Shown here: positions 12,978 to 24,436 of the stretch, piece after piece
Numbering within the stretch: position 1 is the stretch's first letter
Layout of the letters: each line of letters starts with the position of its first letter
Assembly: GCA_013350335.1 (NCBI GenBank)
Contig: CM023541.1
Coordinates: 41,824,456 to 41,888,455 of the forward strand
Direction: 5' to 3'
DNA: 64,000 bases
Source: Chimonanthus salicifolius
Lineage: Eukaryota > Streptophyta > Magnoliopsida > Laurales > Calycanthaceae
Notes under the pieces: generated by a model
What the model was told of the DNA's origin: nothing
What the model saw: only the letters and a program-made list of their open reading frames with translations
The model's database searches: none
Program-made: the position numbers and the translations under genes

Positions 12978-15265
12978 TTAATAAGTGTTACATGTTCATT
13001 ACTCCTCAAAACAACCACCCACTAAAAGGCAGGACAAGTAAACCATCAGTAGAGTTATACATGTTGATATTTATAACATACAAACATGTATCTCAACTCA
13101 ATAAGTGGAGTAACAATTTTGGTCAAGACGGATTGAGCCTAGGAATGCACCATCTTTTAGGGACAGTAAATATGATTTAAGAACTGAAAAATGGGTAAGG
13201 TGTATGATCACAGTGCTGTCTTTCAGACAGTAATTTCTCCATTATATACAAGTGGATTTATTAGAAATTCTGGCCCCAAGATCCAATCCTCTTGCTTCCA
13301 CTCACTGGTCTGCACCCCAGTCAATTGAGAACTACATGTCCAAAATGAATTGAGTGTTTGAAATTTCAGAAAGAGAGTGAGGGAAAGCACTGTTATTTTT
13401 TCTATATTCATTCCATCATGTGCTCATCTATTTATAGACAAGAATGGCAATGACCGAGTTGCAGACTTCAATGCCTGTGACCATTTTCTCAGTCTCTTTC
13501 TCCCAAACAGTCAAATCTACCTATTGTTTTATCTGTCTCTCTCCCAAACAATCAAGAGACCTGAATTTTAAGAGAGTTACGCAACCATTAAGAGAGACTT
13601 TTTGAGCTCGATTTCTTCTCCTCTTTATTTTCTTTATTAACAAATATATTTTTAAAATTTTTCCTTCTCTTGTACTCGGTAAGAGGGGCTCCGAAACAAT
13701 GGAAGACTAGAGGAAAATGATAGATTAGAGAGGATATTTATAAATCACCTCTCATCCAAATTTTTCTTCAATTTCAATGTCCGATTCAAAAAATTACTAA
13801 AAAGGACAAAATTTTAAATTTTGTAAAAAAATTATCTCCAAGTTCAAATTTTAAAAACAAAGCACTTAAAAAGAAAGAATTTGAGTTTTGATAAAAAATA
13901 AAAAGTTAATAATTTTAAATTTCAATTTAAATCTTTTAGAAAATAGAACACCACCAACAAATTCCAAGTTCCTGTCAAAATTTACCAGCATTCCCTAAGA
14001 ATTCCCTTTATATCCAAGTTCCCATCTACCATTCATGGGCAGTGGGTACGGTATTACAGCCTTTTCACTATAATGTATATACAGAAAAAACCAGGCATTC
14101 AGAATCTGATTGATCCTCTTAGTTCCACAACTAGAACAGATTCTCTGCACCAAGACTGATACTGGCATCATTTCAAGACCAGGGTGCCTCAGTTTTTGGC
14201 AGAAAAGATAGAAGCCACATGAGTGTGCTGCCCAAAAGACTGCCAATTTTGGTCGATTTGCTTGAGTACACCCACATTATACACGAGGCCAACCCAAATA
14301 CTGACTTTTTAAAGTTCTAATTCAGAACATGAGTTCATAAATCAACATAATTTGATCTTAAACAAACTAAAAAAAAAATATGGAAGAATGATCCTGCTTT
14401 GCTAGTTGCACTATTCATTCATGGCCCGGAAGCATACAGATGCAACCTTTTAGACTTAGCTTAGCTTTAGAGATGGAGGTGAATAGAGTAGAATAAATTG
14501 GATGAATTTGAAATAGACCCAATTCTAATTTCGGCTAATTTATTCTATTCCATTTACTTTTATTCTTAATGCTAGGGCTCATATTCGGGTGGATCGATCC
14601 GAGTTTTGATAAATCAAATTCAATCCATATAAAAAATTATTGAACTCGATCCGAATTAGTGACTTGACTCAACACGAATGTTATATTAATTTTTTTGAGT
14701 GGGTCAAGTCGAGTCAATTTGGATCAATTTTATTAAAACCTGATCTGATTCAAAAAAAATTCTTCAACCTAACTTGACCCTAATTTAAAAATGTAAAACT
14801 CAACCTACTTAATTTCTCAAATCGGATCATATGAGTCCAAAGTCAAATAGACTCTTTGAGAATAAATCAAGATATGGGTCATCAAGATTAGGAGATAATC
14901 TTTATCATATCGTGGATGAGAGCAACGAAAAGGACTTGGGACTTTCACACGTATCGTGGACACTTGTAATTGAATGAAAAAACACCATATCGTTTCCTAG
15001 TTCTTACCAACATTCACACATATCGTGGACGAGAGCAACAAAAGGACTAGAGACTTTTGAGACACTGAAAATTCACTCATTCATTAAACGCTTTCTCTCT
15101 CTTCTCTCCGTCGTTTTCACTTTATTCAGAATCTGTCTTGCAGCAGACAATTAGACATACAGGCTCAGCCCTCGAGACGGAAAACCCAAGCACCACAAAT
15201 TGTGTAATATGCATGTAAGAAAAAGAGGCAGCGATTGCCTTGTAAGGCCACTTTGGCAGAGTCTT
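12978..15265. other. Intergenic, no gene seen
   Basis: AT-rich. The stretch 14590-14850 has repeated 'GATCYGA' and 'GACTTGACTC' words like the decayed repeat at 9260-9500. No coding sequence recognised. Confidence 0.5.
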
Positions 15266-15270
15266 CTCTT

Positions 15271-15630
15271 TGTTGGGCTGTTGTGAATGAGTCATACATT
15301 AAAAATGTAGAGAGAGATTCAAGAGTTTATAAAGGACTTAGGTCATTCCACCTAAAAAGCTAGTCTTTTGGACTGAAACCGAAGTCTTAACAAGTAGTAT
15401 TAAAGCCATATCTCAGACTACCTCATGTGGACTTAAGAGATCCGCCAAACGAATGAGATGACCGGCATCACTTTCTCTGCCATAGAGCCTTGTTCGAGGG
15501 GAGAATCATTGAAGCTGATGCAAACGAGTCCCACATTTAAAGTGTAGAAGAAAATCTAGAGGTTTATAAAATATTTGAATCACTCTACTTAACAAGTTAG
15601 TCTTTTGGATTAGAAGTACAGGTCCTAACA
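15271..15630 (+). mobile_element. TRIM (terminal-repeat retrotransposon in miniature), 360 bp
   Basis: Two similar direct repeats, about 15271-15392 and 15510-15630, each contain an AGTC.., GTTTATAAA, and AGCTAGTCTTTTGGA-like block and end in CTAACA or CTTAACA. Just after the first comes AGTATTAAAGCC, a decayed version of the methionine-tRNA primer site TGGTATCAGAGCC. A purine tract (GAGGGGAGAA) precedes the second. The perfect duplication CTCTT flanks it at 15266-15270 and 15631-15635. No coding capacity. Confidence 0.75.
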
Positions 15631-15635
15631 CTCTT

Positions 15636-16880
15636 CTCATTGAATCCACAAAACATCAATTGATTTTTCTCCTTCTTTCTAGAGTCTCACAATCTGTGGT
15701 GTTTGTTGATGGGGACAGAGTTGCTCAAGAATCCATATTCCCTCTACAATAAGCCATTTCAGAAGACAAAAGAAAGGAATTTAAAAAGAAAACAAAGAGA
15801 TCTGAATTGATCTCGCATCACATGAAGTCGTACAACGAATAGTGATATGACGGGGACATTGCAGTGCCATGCACGACTCTCTTCATGCCTTCACGTGAGA
15901 ACAGGAGCAGGGCAAAGCATACTTCAATAGAGATCTTAATAATTTGCATCTTAAGCTCTTTATCAAATTATTTTTGAATTCTAATGACTTAAATTCTATG
16001 TATAATTTATTTTTACTTCATTTAATGGTTGATTGATAGATTTTGACATAAATATGAAATTTTATAAAAATCATTTTATTGAATCTTAGATTCTTTTCAC
16101 AGTTTCACAACTTTATAATTTTTTAATATCTAAAATTCTTAGACCCTTTTTACTTTTCTTTTCACTAGTCACGAGACAGACAAAATAAATAATTTGAATT
16201 GTGACCGACTTTGTTCAAATGTTAATTTATAGATAAGTACTTGAATATAAATTATAACTAAATCACATATATATATATTTAAATAAAACCATATTTGTAT
16301 CATTTTTTTATAGTTCATATTTGAGGGTTGGGAAATTAAAAGTTAGATCCAATAACTCTAATCCACAAATAAAATGCAATAATTTGATCTCTTTAGGAAA
16401 TCGAAACTAGAGATGGTGGGAAAATCAAATTGATCATCCAAAAACTATTTCTTTTAAGTTTCAACTGTCCATGTGTCCTTATTACATAATAAGATGTAGA
16501 AAAATAAAATAAAATACAAGCCCAAAGGGTAAACACCCTCTTAGACTTTCTTAAAAATCCCTACAATTGTGGATCTAAAATTCCACAAGCAATTCCCTTC
16601 CAATTCGTTGGCAACAAAATTCTAGGATCCATTCCATGCGTTGAAGCTTACCACAATCGAAAGGATTCTAAGCAATACATTTTTAGGAGAGATGGTTGAC
16701 TTGGCAATGACATGGCATGCCATGTTGCATTCCGTCACTCCTCTGTGGGCTGCAAATGGACCACTTATGTGGACTGAATTGGGCCAGATTTTATAGATTT
16801 GGAGGCCTAACCCAATACCCAAGCCCATGAGCCAATTAATTGATAGTTTTGGGCCTATATGGAGCCCTTAATGGACCCTA
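15636..16880. other. Intergenic, no gene seen
   Basis: AT-rich with no recognisable motif. Confidence 0.5.
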
Positions 16881-17052
16881 TTTTTTTTAGGATAATGAAG
16901 GTATCCCTGAGGTAGTGACCCAACAAGCCGGGGCCCGCACATCCACTGTCCACACAGCTGACCCAGATAAATCGAGTGGTAGCACCAAGGTTTGATCTTG
17001 GGACATGAGGGAGCAAACCCCATGGTAAAGACCACTTGAGCTACTCACCTAG
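16881..17052 (-). mobile_element. tRNA-derived SINE, minus strand
   Basis: Read on the minus strand it starts with TAGGTGAGTAGCTCAAGTGG, containing a canonical A box (TAGCTCAAGTGG), followed by a B-box-like AGATCAAACCT and ending in an A tract (plus-strand T run at 16881-16888). TGGACCC occurs on both flanks (16872-16878 and 17053-17059) and may be the target duplication. Parts of the same family appear at 913-1090 and 32936-33030. Confidence 0.65.
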
Positions 17053-17212
17053 TGGACCCCACTTTCCACCCTCAAATTGTTCATGTGCTGGGAGGTCCAT
17101 TTCCACCAAATTATCTTCCAATCGGTCCTTGTTGTCTTCAAATTCCATGATTAGATTGAGGTCCTCATCACCCTGTAAATGGGTTTAAGATCTACTAATT
17201 TTATTATAGATC

Positions 17213-17834
17213 TGTAATACCCACCACCCACCTCAAAGTACCACATCAGTTGTGAGATGTGTGGGGTGAGAGTTTATATGAGAGAAGGCTCCCCCTCCCT
17301 TATGTTAGGCTTTTTGGGCCTAGCCATGTGGGCTAGGGTCCAAAGTAAAACCATGTAGGTCGGATAGGGCTCAAAGCGGACAATATCACACTTTGGGAAT
17401 GGTAGAGCTTCTCTCACTCCCTTGTGTGAGGCCTTTTAGGCCTAGCCATGTGGACTAGGGTCCAAAGCAAAACCATGCAGGTCGGATGGGACTCAAAGCG
17501 GACAATATCACACTTGGGAATGGTAGGGTCGGGTCGTTACAATTAATATCAGAGCACGATTCAACATTCGGACTGTGTAGGCCCTCTACCTCTGAGATGT
17601 GACGAGCCGGAGACGGCTATAGTCTTAAGGGGGGTGGATTGTAATACCCACCTCAAAGTCCCACATCGGTTGTGAGGTAGGTGGGGTGTGAGTTTATATG
17701 TGAGAAGTCTCCCCCTCCCTTGTGTGAGGCCTTTTGAACCTAGCCATGTAGGCTAGGGTCCAAAGCAAAACCATACAAGTCGGATAGGGCCCAAAGCGGA
17801 CAATATCACGATGGAGTTGGGTCGGGTCGTCACA
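17213..17834 (+). mobile_element. TRIM element, 622 bp, with unequal LTRs
   Basis: The left LTR (17213-17541, 329 bp) and right LTR (17640-17834, 195 bp) both start TGTAATACCCACC and end GTCGT(T/C)ACA. The perfect duplication AGATC flanks the element (17208-17212 and 17835-17839). The primer site is the TATCAGAGC at about 17547, complementary to initiator Met-tRNA, and a purine tract (AAGGGGGGTGGA) precedes the right LTR. The left LTR is longer because an internal segment of about 120-130 bp is duplicated. No coding capacity. Confidence 0.88.
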
Positions 17835-17839
17835 AGATC

Positions 17840-18302
17840 TAGGTTTGATTTGGAATACAATTCTAGACCTCGCATGCAATAATGTAGGGTAATCTGCGGA
17901 GGTTCCAACTCAGGGAAGGTGGATACAGAAATGCCTCCCAACATCAATCAAAGTTGGCAATGGTCACTGCATGTTGGGCATTAACTGGACAATGATGAAG
18001 GGAATGACCGAATTCAACAGCTTGGTTCTTATGATAGAGCTCTGACTAGAAAGATTTTCATGAAAACAATCCATCCCTGATTGTTGCAACAACTTTCTTC
18101 ATTGATGTAATTGTACCATAAGGTTCTTTGACAGTGACATTCTCCAAATAAATGCAATGCTCATCCATGACTACAAGATTCGAGCTAATCAAATACAATG
18201 AATCACATTTGGCAACAAATGATTACAATAGAACAAGATTCAACAGAAGAATTTGTAATGCAAGTTGCACAGCAGAAACTACCATGGTAGGAAAAAGATA
18301 TG
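17840..18302. other. 3' flank of SULTR4
   Basis: Probably contains the 3' UTR. I found no clear AATAAA on the minus strand in this stretch, so the polyadenylation site is not placed. Confidence 0.4.
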
Positions 18303-18554
18303 TCAAACCTCTGACGATAGGAGTGCTTCGTTCTCTGGACCTTGTTCTTTCCACAACTTTTGTGAGAACCCTGACTGCTTCTTTGGTGTGACATCTTGAC
18401 CCCTGGGCATGTCCTTCATCCTCTGCACATGTTGGAGGCATACTTGAACAGCATCATGCACCCTCACAAAACACCACTCCTTGCCAATTAAATCAATAAT
18501 GCCAGATCTGACAAGAGTGAGAAGAACTTCCCGATTTGGGTTGGCAATAGCTAT
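18303..18554 (-). CDS. SULTR4: SULTR4 exon 17 (last)
   Basis: Residues 598-680, from [20 protein letters not shown] through [20 protein letters not shown] to the C-terminal ALLSSEV and a TGA stop at 18303-18305. This is the last STAS helix plus a polar tail. Acceptor ACAG at 18555-18558. Confidence 0.95.
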   Translation of the reverse strand: MAIANPNREVLLTLVRSGIIDLIGKEWCFVRVHDAVQVCLQHVQRMKDMPRGQDVTPKKQSGFSQKLWKEQGPENEALLSSEV

Positions 18555-21500
18555 CTGTAGAAACAAAAAATATAAAGAAAAAAAAAATCTACCTTACTCT
18601 TTTCATGAAGTAAAAAGGATATATATAAGAATTGAAAAGAAACAGCAGAAGACATTTTCTTTTGTATTAACATCTGAAGCTTAGCAGGATCAGTAAATTC
18701 ATTTACCTCAATGTCACGTGATTTGAATTCCTGGTGCAAGTCCTTTAGAGCTTGAGTTGCACTTGAGTCTATATATGTAACCGCTGCCTCAAACAAAAGT
18801 GGAACATTAGATATTGATGTCCAGTAAACATTAGGCAGATCACTATTAACATATATCTTATGTTAGCATTATCAAGAAAAGGAAAATATCTGTAGTATGT
18901 TTGCATGTCCCTATAAAAGTAGGTAGGCAGGGTTTTTCTACTTGCAAGTTTACCAATCTGGATGTAAGTTGCATTTAAGCCAAAATATTGGCATACTATA
19001 TACCATTCTGGACTAAGTTGCATTGAGCCAAGAACATTGGCATACCATATATTGCACAAAATATTATCAAAACCACTGCAGGAAGTGGATCAACAATAAT
19101 CTATTGGACAAGAATTGCCATTTCCAGCTGCAATTTAGGGCATAGCTGATGTAACCCAAGGTAGCAATCCAATTGAACTTCCTTAGAACCACACAGGCAA
19201 GGGAAATCAACTCGGTGTAAACCGAGAGTAATTTCAATCCAAAGAGGATGCTACACACACCCTTAAGGAAAAAAGAAGTTCCAGATTTCTAGTTTGTCCG
19301 ATTGAATTAAATAAACGAAATGCAATCAAAATTATATATAATTCAAACTTAGCAATCCAATTGAATTAAGTATTAAAAAAAACAAATGCAAACTTTATTT
19401 AATTCAATCAAGTAAAAAGAATAGCTTCAAAACGGAAACTAACATAAGAAAACCCGACGTCCTACACTTGGGAGACCCAAACTCTCTCCTTGCTAGGGGC
19501 CTTTGCTCGACCTAAACTTGGTGCCTTTGGTGGCTAACCCCGGGTCCTCTTTTTATAGCATTTTAAGTGGATAGACGCAACCCTCGTTTAGGCAAGAACT
19601 AACCTAAGTCAACCTAAGGTAAACCAATGAAAAACAAGCATTCAAAATCCGACCAATCAAAAGAATTCCATGGTGTAGTCGGCCTTTTGAGTCCTTGGTA
19701 GCTTGCAAATCCAAAACCATGCTAGAGTTGTGAAGTCCACATGTCAATGGAGAGTAATTTGAGGAGAGGAGTCTGCCATGGAAGAGTTCCCCCTCTTTAA
19801 AGAGAGTGAAAGTCACAACAAAGTCAGCCATGGGTAGGTTTTGACACAGTGTTCACCAAACAATCAATAACTTGGGCTACGTAAATCGGAATTGTGCAAA
19901 CTTAGGCTTGTTGAAAAGTTCATTGAAAAAGCTTTCCAACAAACCAAATTTCATCAAGATCTGAAATCATTTGATACAGCAATTATGTCTATCCACAACT
20001 GCCAAACCATTTTCAATTGCATGAGTGCCACGTGTCGTAACCTTCTGCGACTGTCTCATCCCTTTCTATGATGAAGAGACACTTCTTTCCAGCGAGGAGA
20101 TACCTATTTCTGGCCATGAAGAAGAATCCCCTTTTGCTGACGCAACGATTTCAACCAGAAAGTGACCTTTATTTGAATAGTGACTCAATCATCGTCGATG
20201 CCCAGATTGATCTCTAATGGGATTTGGTCAGTTATCTTCACCTCCACTAAAAGTCTTAATACGAAAGATCTTCCCTTCTCAGATTCCTGTTATTCACTTC
20301 CACCAATTTCCCCAATCCTTTACTGAAGGCAATTATCAATTTCTCATTCTATCCCTAGAGGGGCAAACCAAAGCAGTGGAAGAACACCCTCCCAGTATAC
20401 AGAAAGCAGTGAGGTCTCCATTTTGAAACCTCCAGTTTGCTAAAGACTCTCTCTCTCTCTCTCTCTCTCACCTTTCCATTACCTCAGTCGATTGCAAAGT
20501 TATTGTTTGGGGGTAATCTAGTGAGTTTTCTTATTAATCTCCAAGTTTTGACCTCTCCTATTGCCACCTATCATTGATGGTTCACCCACTACATCCACCC
20601 ATCTCCTCACCTCATACACCTTCTCTTTGCCTTTGGAGTGCTGTTGGCCGTTAACTTCTGCCTTTGCATTGTCGAACTCCCCATTCAGAGTAGTCCTTTT
20701 TTTATTCTTACCAAAATGGGCAGCATTCACTTGTAACTTCCTCCCCATGAATATGCATACTGCTCGTGTACAAAAATCACGTTTTGAGTAACCACAAGAG
20801 GCAGTTTTCATCAGCTAGCTTATACAACTACCCATTCTACTGCCCATTGATTAGATGCTAGAGCCTATGACCATCCACATGCAGAGAAATTTGGGCTACA
20901 TGGAATACCCGGGTCAATTCTTTTCCAACTATTAATAATGCTTATATTCCCAATTTATGAAAGCATACCAACTACCCAATTCATATACATATATGTAAAG
21001 GCATATGTATACAAGTGGGTATCAACAAATGCTGATATAACTGGGAGTGCGATGTCAAACCCCAGATGTTAATGGTGTTAATGAAATGCAAATTCCTTTG
21101 TTCCCCACATGTTTGGTAGGTAGAATGATAAAAAATTGTTAAGAATAGGAATAATTTTTAAAAAGCCAGTCTGTTAGACATAAAATGATCTACATTGCCA
21201 ATAAAAAATGACTTTGATTATTGTTTTTTGGGGCCTTTTGGATTTTCCTGAAAAAGAGATTGTTTTCAATCTGAATGAAAATCATTCTCATTTCCCAATT
21301 GAATGACCTACCATTATTGGACTAACTTGTAAATCCATGCAGCTGCCATGAAGAAGTTTATGGTAAAACACTCCTATATTTTAGAAGGGTGGAACCAGGA
21401 TTGATTTGATTTTGGATTTGGGGTGGGAATGGTAAATTCTAGGATATTCATTGCTAAGGCATAGGCTTAGATTGAATTTTCAATGTAGTTATCAATTTTG

Positions 21501-24405
21501 TTTTGTTTGGGTTAAAACAAGCCAAAACATTTTATTTCAACACGAGTCTCAAACAAACACCTACCGACAATTTTTTGGTCTTCATTTTGAACCAATTCAA
21601 CCGAAGTGGAAAAATAGGCATATTTCAACCAAAAATAGTGTTTTGCAATTTGGACAAACAAATATAATTTTTTTATTCTTCTTAATTTAATCATTTCTTC
21701 TTCTTGCTTCATTATATAATAGTAATTTCTTTCTATTATTTTATAATTTTAACAAATTAATATTTTATTGCTTATTTTTAGTTATGATTTTTTTCCAATT
21801 ATTTAGTTTTCTATTTTTTAATTTATATTTATATTTATACATATATATAATAATTTTCAAAATTTTCATAGGATCTTCACCAAAACGGAACGCCAATACA
21901 TTCCATTTTAGAGTGAAACCAAAATGGCCTCCAACGTAAATCCCAAAAAAAAAAATGAAAGAGGTGGTCAATTGGTTGTTCATTCCTCCAACACACACAC
22001 ACACACACACAAAAGAAACATATTAGGAAGATGGTTTCTGCATTTGAGGTTATTCCAAGTCAAAATTCTATTAAAAAATGCTGTCAAACAAAATGCTTTA
22101 ATTTGTGAAGCCAAGGGTTCCAAATTGCTTTGGTAGGAAACTGGGTGACCAAGGAGGGTTTGACTAATGAGAAAAAGAGAATTCCTTGAAGAGACCTCAC
22201 TTAATTCCTTACTCAAAACTCTCTTGTCTACTGCCCCCAAAGATGGAATAACATCTTTGAGTGTCACGCGAAGTGCCTTACATTGTTCAATTTTGTGCCC
22301 AAGCCCTCACCTAGTTTTTAATTTTAAACTTTTTTCTTATAATAATCCTATTTTTATAGGATTTTTTTTTTTTGAAATAGCTAGTAAATATTATAATTAA
22401 CACGAAAGAATTGTTAGTAATACTTAATCAGAAATTCTAATTAATATATAATATTCTTGTGCATGTATATAATACACGCTTATATAATGTGCATGGAAAC
22501 TTAGTTGCCAACATATTTTGGTGCTTTGGATGAGAAGTATTGTACTTTGTTGCCATGGATGCAATAAAGACAGAAATCCATGAAGTTACACTTATTTTGA
22601 AGTGTGCCAAGCATAACTAGGCTCGTGCCAAGACATTCACCATGAGCCTTAGGCACCTTGATTGCGCCTTGCGCCTTGTGAATTGACTATTATGCTCTAG
22701 ACATCTCAGCCAAACGTAGTGCAGTTGAAGAACTCATCAAAGCACTCTCTCTAACCAGTGAGGCTAAGCCTTCCTAGAGTTTCTATGAATCTTAAATGAA
22801 ATATTGGTGTCACATAACATTTCCAACTTTTCTTCACTTTCATGGTCAAGCCCATAAAAAGAGATGAATGCAACAAGATGAAGACTTACGTGCCATTTCA
22901 ATGATCACAAAATAATTCCTTTCAACTTCTGGTCCACGTTTTGTAGATCCTTCGATGTTTACTTCATATTCCCGTAACCTGATAACAGAAAATTAAATAA
23001 TGGCTTCATGTCTACATCAATGGTTTGAAAGAATAAAAATTACCACAATAGCAAGCATCTTAAGCCTGCTTGGGTCCCGTGAATATGCACGGGGGAATGG
23101 GTTGAAAATCATGGTAAACCTAGAACAGAAAAAGATTCAGGATATAGTGTACAAGTCGCTTAACTACAAAAGTAGACAAACATCTATGTGTCTGTGTAGA
23201 TAGATAGATAATCCCCTACTAGAGAACACACTTTAAAAAAGACAGCATTTTACTAATTCCTACAATTTGGACCATTTCTTGCATCTAAAATCATTAAAAT
23301 AAACTCTCCACTATCAATCAGAAAGTAGAATATCATTATGGGACTTCAGGGGTCTTCAGTTCTATGGAATAGAGTTCCTCAGTCTAGTTACATGGGGACC
23401 CATATGGAACCTAGATTTTTCTCCTTCGGTGTTCAACACTTACAGAAGTAAAGCTTGTAGCTTTTGTCTTACCTGTCCTTTATATAGCTAATATTTGCAA
23501 AGTATATAGGTGCATCAATTCGAACAATCACAATTCCATTGTAAGTGTATGCTTCTGGGTATTGTTTGATGTTTCGATAAACTGTAGTTCCAGGAAGACG
23601 TCCTAGGACAGCTGCAGCAAAAACCATACAGATACAGCTATTACTAACAAAATGACTACAACAGATCTAATAGGTATTGTGTAAAAACAGTAACAAGTAA
23701 ATTAGTTAGTGTATAAAGCTTGTGATGAAATTGTGCTTATATCCACACGTCATGGATTTAATATTGTGTAGGATTAACTCTTAAGAAGTAATTTAGAAAG
23801 TTACCCAAGACTCTAGGTCTAGAGTAGCATGTTATGAACCTTTAATTTTTTAGATTTTTTCTATCAAAATGGATAGTGGATATGGCCTGCAGTATCATAC
23901 TGCAGGCAGCATAAGAGCATTTTTCTCACATAAAACAAATGCAAAAAGGATAACAGGGATATGACCTCTCATTTTTGAAAATCTACAGATAGGGATAAAT
24001 TTGAAAGTCTGGAATATTTTGTCTTTTCATCTTTAGAGATGATACAAATACATAAAGAGGTAAGAGTAATGGAACATCACAATGACAAAAAATTCTTCAC
24101 AGAAATCTCAGGTTCAGGAATCTCAATTTGGCAGTCAATGGAAGAGGAATAGGAGTTTCAAAAAGTGCCAGAAAATGGTAAATATCAAGCAAGATGGTCC
24201 TCCTTTATCTAGAGATCTCCTCATTGCGACATTTTGGGTCAAGAAAAGTCCTTCACCTCTCAATGCCCTCTTTGTAAAACAACCCTCCAAAGCCTTAAGA
24301 CCCTCTCCACTCATCTTTCCCACAACCCTTTGACCCCTTTGCCATTCATCACAGTCCCATCTCTTTGCTCTCTATACTCCAGCTAAGCTCTATATCAGTC
24401 CGTCC

Positions 24406-24436
<31 letters not shown>

